Shown: positions 12,295 to 22,217 of the stretch, piece after piece
Layout: each line of letters starts with the position of its first letter
Position numbering within the stretch: position 1 is the first letter of the stretch
Source of the DNA: Alopecurus myosuroides
Taxonomy: Eukaryota; Streptophyta; Magnoliopsida; Poales; Poaceae
Direction: 5' to 3'
DNA: 64,000 nt
NCBI GenBank assembly: GCA_028641055.1
Contig: CM054063.1
Coordinates: forward strand, 177,822,756-177,886,755
Program-made: the position numbers and the translations under genes
Notes under the pieces: generated by a model
What the model was told of the DNA's origin: nothing
The model's database searches: none
Seen by the model: the letters and a program-made list of their open reading frames with translations, nothing else

Positions 12295-14994
12295 AGCATC
12301 CCCAAGCTTAGTTCCTACTCGTCCTCGAGTAGGTAAACAATAAAGCAAAATAATTTCTGAGGTGACATGCTACCACACAATCTTGATCATAATATGTAAA
12401 GTAGAGCATGTAAACTTGGATCAAATGAACTAAAGCTGTGATATATATTTAATATCAACAAGTAATGCATAAACAAATAAGAAGAAAGAAGCAAAACTTT
12501 TAATGAATCAATACTAAAAGACTATCAACCGTGCAAAGTTTATTAGAGATGATTTAATCTTTCAAGAACAACAATATCATGCACGTCAAACGATCTTCAC
12601 AACCCCGGTTAGGATCAAGTCAATCTTTCCACACGATGCAATGCTTGAATCTTAAACTATTTGCGCACTAAAAACAAGCAAGTGTTCTGCGTTGGTCCCT
12701 GGCACCGGGATGTTATGGCAAAGAGAACATTATGGGAGGTTTGGAAGGTCAATGGAAGAAAGGCTCACAAAGCTGAAAGTGTTCATTAGACAAGAGAAAG
12801 TCTTACAACCGAATGTATGCAAGGAGTAGGGATTGCCACACAACGGATGCACATAGAGCTATAAGTGTATGAAAGCTCTCCAATGGAACTAGTGGGGGTG
12901 CATCCAACTTGCTTGCTCACGAAGACCTAGAGCTCATTTGAGGAGGCTCATCATTGGAATATACAAGCCAAGTTCTATAATGTAAAGTTCCCCACATTGT
13001 TATGAATGAATGATAATATGAAAACTTTCTCCAAACTGAAGTATTGGTGCTAAACATGAAGCACAAGTGTGGTATAAAGGATAGTGATGTGCCCCCTCTC
13101 TCTTTATTCTCTCTTTGGCCTTTTTTTTTTTGGTATTTTTCATTTTTTTTATTTTATATATCCTCACCGGTAGGGGTAACATCCTATATTACAATGAATC
13201 ATCACACTTTTAGTACTCATAACTTACAATGAAATATCTCTGATTTATCCAACTGCATGCTCCTGCAAGTGTACCAGTATGCATAAATGACCATGAAGCT
13301 CATCATCAAGTAACATAATGGAGGTGGATGTTGTGCAACAATATATCTCGGAATGGCTATGGAAATGCCATGATAGGTAGGTATGGTGGCTGTTTTGAGG
13401 ATAATGTATGGGCTTATGTGTAGGAGAACAAAGTCCTCCCACGGGATTTGGATGCACTGGCGAAGTTTGCACCAACTCTCAATGTGAGAAAGGGCAATGC
13501 ACAGTACCGAAGAGGCTAGAAAATATGGATGGTGGAAGTTCCAGGAACCGCAACATAGACTCACAAGTTAATAGATTACAACAAGAAAATCATCTTACAA
13601 GGCACAATGCAAATCACTCCAAGAGGGTCCATGGCAGTGACAAGTCACTGTTAGCTACCCCGACCGTAGCGCGTAACAAAAGGCCGATCAGAAATGTATC
13701 ACTCGTAGCAATCATATACCATTGTTTCTATCAGCTGGTAATTTAAGTGTGGCACAGTTTCAAGTTTCTTAGACCAACCATTAAAATTTTATACTTACTA
13801 GTCCTTCCCGTTTATCCATTAAGCAAATTAATATCTCAAAACAACAACAATGATCCAAGTGAAGCAGTTTAGTGATCTACAAGACCATGCAAATTTTTCC
13901 ACGATACCAACTACCACATAAGCATTTCTATTCCCAACTAAGCACATATATGAGAAAACAAAAACTCTCTCTAAGCATGTAGCAATGAAAACTCGAGAGT
14001 ACTAACAACTCTAAATAAGAGATGAATGAAAAACATGAGCTAAATAAATGCAACAACCAGACAAAGATTAAGAATACAAAGTATTCCGATGAAAAAGCGG
14101 AGCGTGTCACTCTACAATATAAAAGAATGATGGGGTCCAACCAATCTTATTGAAAAAATAAAAACAAACTGAAATAAAAAATAAATGACGCTCCAAGTAA
14201 AGCACATAAGATGTGACCGAATAAAAATATAGTTTCACCAGAAGTGACCTGATAATTTGTCGATGAAGAAGGGGGTGCCTTGGGCATCCCCAAGCTTAGA
14301 TGCTTGAGTCTTCTTGAAATTTTTCTGGGATGTACCTCTGGGGCATCCCCAAGCTTAGGCTCTTCACTCTTTTTGATCACGTCATCTCATCCTCTTCTCT
14401 TGACCCTTGAAAACTTCCTTCACACCAAACTTCTCACAATCTTCATTAGCAATGTTAGTGCAATCGAAATAATAAATTCACATGGTTCAGTTTCAACACA
14501 AGACTAACACTCATAAACACATTATCTACTGTCACAACTTCTTCTAAAACTTTTTTTCTCAAAAGAACACCAAAAGAAAGAGATTAAGATGCAAATGCAA
14601 TTATTGGCAGAAATCTGTCAAAACAAGACAGCAGGTAAAGATGATTTTTTTCTAAAATCTTCTGTTGCTCAAATCAAAAAGTATTCAACTAAGAAAAGTT
14701 GGTTATATATCCCAGGATTACGCACAAAAAAACTCAGGTCATTTTGAATTTTCTGTGATTTTATACGATTTTAACAGTGGACAGCAGAAATCTGTTTTCT
14801 GCGCAGAAATCCGAAATATAGTCTCAACTTTCCACTAGAGGCTTTCCTTGGCTCAACAAAGACACCAAAGAAAAGATACAGCGGGGTTGCTAAGGAAATA
14901 GACAACACCCAGGTGCAAATAAAATAAAAATAAATGACGGAAAACGGGTTGAAAACGGAGAAATAAAATGGGTTCTCTCCCGGTAGCGTTTTTT
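12295..14994. other. Non-coding internal region of the Athila-clade element
   Basis: About 2.7 kb without a recognisable protein domain. It contains the purine tract next to the LTR at 12296-12311 and two further copies of the same motif at 14284-14299 and 14343-14358. T-rich and A-rich runs lie at 13120-13160 and 14150-14180. Confidence 0.7.
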
Positions 14995-16008
14995 TTAAAG
15001 CCTTTTAGCTAGGCATGATAATTTGAGAAGATGCTCACATGAGAAATATGAATTGGAGAAAAATAGAGCATCAAGAAGCAAATTTAAAACAAATTTAAGT
15101 CTAACCCACTTCCTATGAAAAAGAATCTTGTAGAAAAACAAGTCAACGAAGCGCAAAGTGACTAGCATAGGAAAACAAAATAAGTGCAACTTCAAAAATT
15201 TCAACATAAAGAGGGGAAACTTAATAGTGTTGAGATGCATAAAACCATGTTTCCCTCTCTCATAATAACTTTCAGTAGCATCATGAATAAAATTAACAAT
15301 ATAACTATCACATAAAACATTCTTATCATGAGCCACATGCATAAAAGAATTAATACTCTCCACATAAGCATAGTCATTCTTATTAATAGTAGTGGGAGCA
15401 AATTCAATAAAATAGCTATCATTATTATTCTCATCACCATAATCATCAAATATAGGAGGCATAGTATCATCAAAATAAATTTCCTCCTCAATAGTAGGTG
15501 GACTGAAAATATCATATTCATTATTGTAATCATCATATATAGGAAGAATAATATCATCATAAGAAATAGAATAGTTATCCTCCAAAATGTGTTCATTTGT
15601 AAACATATCATCATTTTTTCTAGGAGGAGATGTATCAAGCATATAATAATCAGTAGCAAAAGGATTTTCAAACACATCATCCACAAGTTTAGAGCTTTCT
15701 ATATCATCATTTTCAATATCAAAAGTAGTGTGCTTTTCCCAATCATGATCACTACTATATGTAACAGGCATAGGCTCATCATGAAAGCAAATTTTCTCCT
15801 CCGTGCTTGGGGAACTAAAAAGATCATTTTCATATAAACTAGCTTCCCCAAGCTTAGACTTTTCCATAGCATTAGCAATAATGGTGTTCAAATAATTCAT
15901 ACTAATAACATTGCTATTAGCATGCAAATAAAGCTCCATAGGTTTTTTAATTTTCTCTTCAAAAGAATCATGTCCTAATTCAAGATAAATATTATAAAGT
16001 TCTATCAT
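14995..16008 (-). CDS. Uncharacterised ORF of the Athila-clade element
   Basis: A 337-residue uninterrupted frame begins about 170 bases after the primer-binding site, so it occupies the place where gag normally lies. I do not recognise a described domain. The N-terminal two thirds is very acidic and Asn/Asp/Tyr-rich and contains an imperfect internal repeat: SSPSTEEKICFHDEPMP (around residues 65-81) and SPPTIEEEIYFDDTMP (around 168-183). The C-terminal about 70 residues are hydrophobic and basic with a FPLFMLKFLKLHLFCFPMLV stretch that could be membrane-inserting or a packed helix. The lack of stops in an otherwise non-coding element suggests retention. Whether it is translated is unknown, and the opposing frames at 15201-15837 are shadows of it. 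Confidence 0.6.
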   Translation of the reverse strand: MIELYNIYLELGHDSFEEKIKKPMELYLHANSNVISMNYLNTIIANAMEKSKLGEASLYENDLFSSPSTEEKICFHDEPMPVTYSSDHDWEKHTTFDIENDDIESSKLVDDVFENPFATDYYMLDTSPPRKNDDMFTNEHILEDNYSISYDDIILPIYDDYNNEYDIFSPPTIEEEIYFDDTMPPIFDDYGDENNNDSYFIEFAPTTINKNDYAYVESINSFMHVAHDKNVLCDSYIVNFIHDATESYYERGKHGFMHLNTIKFPLFMLKFLKLHLFCFPMLVTLRFVDLFFYKILFHRKWVRLKFVLNLLLDALFFSNSYFSCEHLLKLSCLAKRL

Positions 16009-16174
16009 ATTTTTGTTGTTTCCATTAAGACTAGTAGTAAAAAAATAAAAACAACAAGCAAGTAAAGATAAGCCTAACTAGTGAAAACAAGAAACAAAAA
16101 GATTTAATTGCAAAATCTAAAGGAAATAACTCCGAGCACTCACACCCGAGGATGTGAGTACCTTTTACCTTACC

Positions 16175-16192
16175 TCCCCGGCAACAGCGCTA
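16175..16192 (-). other. Primer-binding site of the Athila-clade element
   Basis: On the minus strand TAGCGCTGTTGCCGGGGA lies 10 bases inside the 5' LTR. It differs at two positions from the Athila-type site TGGCGCCGTTGCCGGGGA. Confidence 0.75.
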
Positions 16193-16202
16193 GAAAAGAG
16201 CT

Positions 16203-17584
16203 TGATGTCTACGCGCGCTTCTATTTTTGTAGACAGTGTTGGGCCTCCAAGTGCAGGGGTTTGTAGAACAACAACAAGTTTCCCTTAAGTGGATCACCCA
16301 AGGTTTATAGAACTCAGGGAGGTAGTGGTCAAAGATATCCCTCTCAAGCAACCCTGCAATTAAGATACAAAAAATATATTGTGTCCCCAACACACCCTAT
16401 ATACTTGTCAGGTATATAGGTGCACTAGTTCGGCGAAGTGATAGTGAAATGCGAGTAATATGGATGGTTATAAGTAATAATAGAAATCTGAAATAAATAT
16501 GGCAGCAAGCAAACATGAAGCAGAACAGGTGGAAAACGGTGTTTCAATGCTTGGAAACAAGGCCTAGGGATCCTACTTTCACTAGTGTACACTCTCAACA
16601 ATGATCACATAATTGAATAACTAAATATCTTCTCTTCACTTTGCTACTCTTAACCCTCTCCGGTTGGATAACGAACACTAATCATTGCGTAGGGCTGCAA
16701 AAAAGCATTCATTAAAGTAAGCATTCCCATGTCTAGTTAACCCCACGTTGTCACTATGAGCGCCCTAGAAGGTACTACACAAACACCACAATTCAAAGAG
16801 GAGACACACACGATGTGCACACTGTCACCTTCACACCGCGGGACAAGGTGACTCCAAAGTTCATATTAAAAAAACACTTGAGTAGCACAAGATGACATCT
16901 ACTTATTCAACTAGATTACAAAGCTGACGATCACATATAGATCACATCATGGGAGAGAGAGATGAACCACATAGCTAACGTAGAGCCCTCATCCTCGGGG
17001 GAGAACTACTCCCTCCTCATCATAGGAGACAACAACAGCGATGGAGATGGCGGTGGAATCGATGGAGATGGCTTCCGGGGGCACTTCCCCGTCACGGCAG
17101 GGTGCCGGAACAGAGATCTGTCTCCCGAAACTTGGGTTCATGATGACGGCGGCTGCGGAAGGTTTCGTGGAATTTCGCCCATTCTTTTAGGGTTTTCCCT
17201 CGGGGGAGTATAAATAGGCGAAAAGGCGACATCAGGGGTGGCCAGGGGGCCCACACCACATCCGGGCGCAGCTAGAGGGGGAACCGCGCCCCCCTATGGT
17301 GTGGTGGGTCCCGGGCACCCCTCTGGGTCGCTTCGGGACTCCGTGGACCCTCCGGAACTTCTAAGACTTCTGGCTTTTGAATTTTCCAATTTCGAGAATA
17401 ATTCCAGAACAACTTTTCTGAAACTAAAAACAGCAGAAAACAGGGAACTGGCACTTGGCATCTTGTTAATAGGTTAGTCCCAGAAAACGTGTAAAAATAC
17501 TATAAAGAAGGATGAAAACATGTAGCAATTGGCATAATATCAACATGGAACATCAGAAATTATAGATACGTTGGAGACGTATCA
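16203..17584 (-). repeat. 5' LTR of the Athila-clade element
   Basis: This is the partner of 10906-12294. On the plus strand it begins TGATGTCTACGCGCGCTTCT and ends GGAGACGTATCA. It contains a GC-rich block near 17230-17350 and a TATAAATAGG string on the plus strand at about 17209. Confidence 0.9.
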
Positions 17585-17621
17585 AGGTCCTAATTCTATA
17601 CTCCCTTCAAATCAGCCAGAA

Positions 17622-18153
17622 TGTCGAGACATCGTAGTAGTTTTCATAGACGGGGGTGCCATGAGACTACGGTAGAGACGTGGGGTAACGGGATCGCGTA
17701 GTAGACAGTAAACACAGGATTTACCCAGGTTCGGTACGTCGCGACATTACGACGTGCCTACTCCTGCACTTCTCACTAAATCAGGACTAAAGCCTAGAAA
17801 CAGGATTACAATGTGAGGTTTAGATCTAGCTACTCGCAGAGGATCAACTTCTCGGCGAGTTGGCCTATATCTTCCCTGTTATTCCTTTGTTTTTTTGTTT
17901 ATCTCCCGTCCGGCTTTATATAATAGCCGGATTAGGGCTTACAGAATAGGAAACCTAGAATGCTACGCTAACTATAACTTGGAAAGTAAGGAATCCGTCT
18001 TCTCCCCGTGATCCGGGTTCTTCTAGAATCCGACTTCTGTGCGTCAAGTTACTGGGCCGCCCAATGGACCATGCCCACTACCCCTTGGGCCACCCTGGTA
18101 ACCAGGCACTTTGACTACCATCTTATATACCCCTATACGGTATATATCCGACA
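17622..18153 (-). repeat. 3' LTR of the Tat element
   Basis: This LTR lacks about 20 bases relative to its partner in the block around 18000. A minus-strand TATATAAAG box lies inside the palindrome CCGGCT-TTATATAAT-AGCCGG at 17910-17930. Confidence 0.93.
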
Positions 18154-18337
18154 GTAGCCCCCAAGAAGGATTAAAACTCTGATTTGCCGTCTTTCGCCAA
18201 ATGTGCTTTGTCCGAGAAATTTTAATCAGCAGTCTTGATTCTTCTTATTCTTCTTCTTTTGAAAGAGATGGTAACGTGAAACTCGGAATCCTGAAAATCC
18301 GGCTTTTCTCTCACGATCCTTCGTGGAGAAGGAACTT

Positions 18338-18558
18338 CTTACGTCAGCGCACTTAATCATGCTGACGTAAGGGACGTTTGGGTTTTACGCGGAAAACCCA
18401 GTAACATATCTCTGACAGATTCTCACGGGAAACGAGGAGATAACCATCATTACCCTGTCGTTTTATTTCCCGGATTTTCCGGCGAGTGACACGCGTTGAT
18501 CATCCAACGGTCAAAATAGCCGTTGGCACGTATCTTGACGGATTTCTGGCTATAAATA
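18338..18558 (+). promoter_or_regulatory. Putative promoter of the antisense gene: as-1-like palindrome and TATA box
   Basis: CTTACGTCAGC (18338-18348) and its exact reverse complement GCTGACGTAAG (18361-18371) form an inverted repeat with a 12-base spacer. Both carry the TGACG core bound by plant TGA-type bZIP factors. TATAAATA lies at 18551-18558, about 130 bases before the ATG at 18691. The spacing suits a plant core promoter. Function is inferred. Confidence 0.6.
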
Positions 18559-18690
18559 GCCATCTTCGTCCTCGCCAAAAACCTTCCGCACTCTCACTGT
18601 CCACGCCATTGCCGCGCACAAGCTCCCGAGCGAAGAACCGTCCCGAGCGCACGAAACGCACCCAGCACCAGTGCAACGCGCCGCCACCAA

Positions 18691-21641
18691 ATGGCATCCT
18701 CGCCGTCGTCCCCCACTCGCTCCGCCGCGCTCACCGTCGACGACATCATCAACGACCTGGATCCGCAGCTTGGATCCCCAAAGCACGCCGGCGACGAGCC
18801 GGAAAAGACCGCGGCCTCTGCGGCGGGCGGAGAGGATCTTTTCGCCGCCGCGAACGCTGCGGGCTCGAGCTCCGCACCTTCCCCGCCGTTTGCTCCCGAA
18901 ACGGCGGAGGAGAAGATCCAGCTCCTCGGCAACGAGCTCGCCGCTGCGGAAGCCGCCGCATCCGCCGCCGCCGGAGCGGATGAAGAGGTGGAAACTGCAG
19001 GCAATTGGATTGCCTGCAGCATTCCGCCAGCCCTCCTTCCAAACCTGGAAAAGGAGGGTCTGATTCTTAAAGGGAAATGGCGGCTCCCTGAAGACGAGAG
19101 CGAGCCAATGCCGAAAGACGGCGAAAGGGTCCTTCTTTCCTCCCATCTCCTAAGAGGTATGGGGCTTCCGCCTTCCGCTTTCTTCCTCCAAATCCTCTCC
19201 CACTACAACATCCAACCTCATAACCTGCCACCCAACTCCATTCTTTATATGGCCGGGTTCCAGGCCCTATTTGAGGGTTACTTAGGTTTAGAACCTAGGT
19301 TAGATTTTTGGATGTCTTGTTTCGGGGTTAAGCGGAACTCCTCGGAGGGCGCACTCCCGACTTGCGGAACCATCTCCTTTACTCTTCGGAGGTTTAGGAA
19401 AGATTGGTTACCCAAGATCAAGACATCAGAATCCGTCAAATTTTGGACGGGTTCTTTCTTCTACCATCCCGATGTGCCTTTCCCAAAAAAGGCCATCGGG
19501 GTTCCACCTTTCTCCAACACTGCTGCCATTCCCCAAGACAATTGGGGAACGGAAGCCGTCCAGGTTCTGCCGCCTGATCTTCTAAGGATCAAGCGGCGCA
19601 TCGCCAAGCTCACCTCCTCCGATCCACCTCTAACTGGCATGGACACGGTCCTTTGCTGGTTAAATAGGCGGATCCAGCCGTTGGCCAATCACGGTGGCCG
19701 CCTCTTGTGCGAATACACAGGTGCCAACGACCCAATGCGGACATCCATCAAGGATTGGTCTCCAAGGGATCTTCGATGGCGCGTAAACCAGTTGGTCGCA
19801 TCTCGCGACCAATACGAAGCTAGTCGGCCGATGTATACGGCCGACAATCCGGCTCCCAAGGTATTTTTTCCGTCATTTGGGTAGAGTTTTAACATTCTTT
19901 CTCGGATTTTCCTGCTTCTAACTCTGATTTTTTTTTTCGACAGTTCGCTGAACTTCCAGACTCGGAGTTAGCCTCCGAAGCTGAGCTGGATGCCTTGCGT
20001 ACTGCCACTACAGGTGGGCGCAAGCGCAAGAAGATTTCTTCCTCTGAGGAAGTTATCGACCTTGACGGAATTCCCGTCGCCACTTCCAGGTTCTTTCTTC
20101 TGGGTTCTTTTCTTTCATGGAAATTTTTCTTCCGTCTTCGGAATTCTAACTTTTCCGGGTTTTTTGTTTTTAGCCTGTCTCCCTCCAGCCTAAAGCCGAA
20201 GAAGCTGAAGAAACACAAAGTTGTTTCCAGTCGAGGCAGTAAACCTTCTCCCGTCATCGCCCCAGATACACCATCTACGATGGCGGAAGAGCACGCTGCA
20301 GCCCCCAACACCAAGCCACTAGAGCCCAGCCAGCCCGTTGTGTCGAACACGGACACGAGGGAAAGGGCGGCTCCAGAGGTCGGAAAACCTTCTCGGACAT
20401 TCGACGAGGAGATTCCCACCTTTGACAAGGAATTCAAGATTATCAATGACGGCCTAAGCGCGGCCGGAACCCTTTTTGCGGAATACGCAAAAGGGTTCAA
20501 TGAAAACTTGGCGGGTTTGCAACGAATGAGCCAGGTATGTAACTCTAGCCCCCAAGCATTAAACGAAATGTATTCTTTTTTGCCTTAATGCTTTTAGTAA
20601 TCATTCTTTTCCTTGCTATGTTCCAGCAAACCGCCGAAGACATTAACATGGAAGTTTTCAACAAACTCTCCATCAAAAATAAAGAGGTTAGAAATCTTCT
20701 TTCTATTCTTGAGGAGAGAGAGGCGGAGCTGGCATCGTCTCAGCTCGCTTTGTCGGAAACAGCAGGTAAACATTTTTCCTCTGAAGTTTTCGATTCAACT
20801 TTTTTGTCTAAGTACTTATTCCGGAAACTTTCTAAACTCGGAATTTTCCTTGCTTTCCAGCTGCTTTGGCTAAGGCCAAGCAAATAGCTGAAGATGCCGG
20901 CAATGCCGAGAATCTCCGAAAGGAGAATTTGGATCTTCACAAGGATCTTGTGAAGACTCGAAAAGATTTGGAAGCCAGCAATCTGGCCCTTGGAGTTGCT
21001 AATTCCAAGGCTTCCGAACAGGCGGAGAAGGACAAATCCACCATTCAGGATTTGGAAAACGGCCTAAACCTTCGCCTGGAGGAAATCTCCGAGATTGACA
21101 AACTTATCGGTAAGTTACTGATACTTTTACCATTTTTCCATGTCTTGCTTTCCTTATCTGTTTTTCACCTAACCCTTTTGGTTGTTTTGTTGGAAAAACA
21201 GGAGATACCCCAGATGGCACTCGGATTGAAGGAATCCGAGCCTTTGGGAAGACATGGACTTCGATCAGGGCTGTTGGAATGCAGCTGGTCAATAAGTTCC
21301 TTCCCGCAAGGACTGGGGAGTTCTCGGAGGTTGAAAAACTTCCGGGTGCCATCATGGAGGTGGCGGAGTCCAGGGAGTCCACCCTACGTTCCGCTGCACG
21401 GGGTGGTGCGCGCATGGCACTCGGCCTTATGCGTATGCACTACCCTGGTGCTAAATCTTGGCGCGTGGCGTCCGGTGTCCCTCAAGGATACACGGATACT
21501 CAGCGAAATACCATCTTTGATGAAATCAAAGGCCACGCCACCCAGATTGCCTCCATGGTAAATATCTTCGTCAATTATCCAGAAGAGGAGATCCCTCCAA
21601 TCCCCGAGGACGACAGCAGCGAGGAGGAGTCGGATGCTTGA
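18691..21641 (+). CDS. Six-exon antisense gene of the Tat element (gypsy-associated antisense ORF protein)
   Basis: Exons are predicted at 18691-19860, 19944-20089, 20174-20534, 20627-20765, 20861-21109 and 21202-21641. All five introns (83, 84, 92, 95 and 92 bp) are GT-AG, and the joined length of 2505 bases keeps one frame for 834 residues plus stop. The ATG context CACCAAATGGC is favourable. Residues about 105-380 resemble the plant 'putative gypsy type transposon' domain, with the LPPSAFFLQILSHYNIQPHN and FQALFEGYLGLEPRLDFW region. Exon 2 holds a basic GGRKRKK patch and exon 3 KPKKLKKHK, both possible nuclear signals. Exons 4-5 are heptad-rich and likely coiled coil. The C-terminus is acidic (EEEIPPIPEDDSSEEESDA). 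Proteins of this type are known from antisense ORFs of Tat elements; their biochemical role is not established. It is the only intact gene in this element. Confidence 0.8.
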
Positions 21642-22217
21642 AGGGCTACCTTGAACCTGGATAGTGAAAGTAGACAATAGGAGCATTACTGTTCTTTCAA
21701 TGTAATACAAAGTGTAATGTTTCTATTTGTATGAATGAAAACTCCGCCTTTTGCAGTCTTAATTATGAAATTCTTTTGCAAAGTTTTTGGATTTTATTAT
21801 TCCTTTATCTTCTAAGTTCTCTGGCATATGTGTTTTGACTGTTCTTAGTGTTTGAAATGGCTCGATAGCATTATGAATCGTCATGTCGAGTAACTGGGTA
21901 TAACCAATCAGTTGAAACTCGGAAACATGGATCATACTAAAGGCATTTTTACTAACTAGCTCCAGTAACCCAACATATAAGCAATCAGAAAATGCTTAGA
22001 GAAGCAAGGAATTTTTTAAATGAAACTTGGGCACGCAGGCAATTCAAGTTTCCTTTAGCCGTTAGGAGGCTGAAAAATCATTCAGTTTCTTAACGCCGAG
22101 TACGCAGGCACAATTCGGGTTAACATTGAGTATTTTGTAAGATCATTGGGAAATAGATAAGGTGGAATCAGGCTTTTGCTGAAAAAACATGGATACCATA
22201 ATTCCGACAACTTTATT
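21642..22217. other. Spacer between the convergent antisense gene and gag-pol
   Basis: The 3' flank of the antisense gene contains AATGAA-type near-upstream poly(A) elements around 21733. No RNase H or integrase sequence is visible here, although that is where they should lie in the gag-pol sense. Confidence 0.5.

Larger units (their letters stand above)
10906..17584 (-). mobile_element. Athila-clade Gypsy element, non-autonomous
   Basis: Two LTRs of 1389 and 1382 bp frame 3.9 kb of internal DNA. Read on the minus strand the LTR begins TGATACGTCTCCAACGTATC and ends GTAGACATCA. A primer-binding site like TGGCGCCGTTGCCGGGGA follows 10 bases inside the 5' LTR, and a purine tract AAGCTTGGGGATGCT precedes the 3' LTR. 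These are Athila-clade hallmarks (established knowledge). AGGT flanks both sides, or AAGGT if the terminal A of the right LTR is counted (10901-10905 and 17584-17588). No gag, protease, RT or integrase was found; one ORF (14995-16008) lies behind the primer site. Confidence 0.85.

Noticed and set aside
15201..15837. Opposing and shifted frames over the Athila ORF
   Set aside because: Low-complexity Ile/Met-rich shadows of the 337-codon frame.
18550..19146. Minus-strand frames opposite exon 1 of the antisense gene
   Set aside because: Shadow frames of a GC-rich exon; no domain and no splice support.
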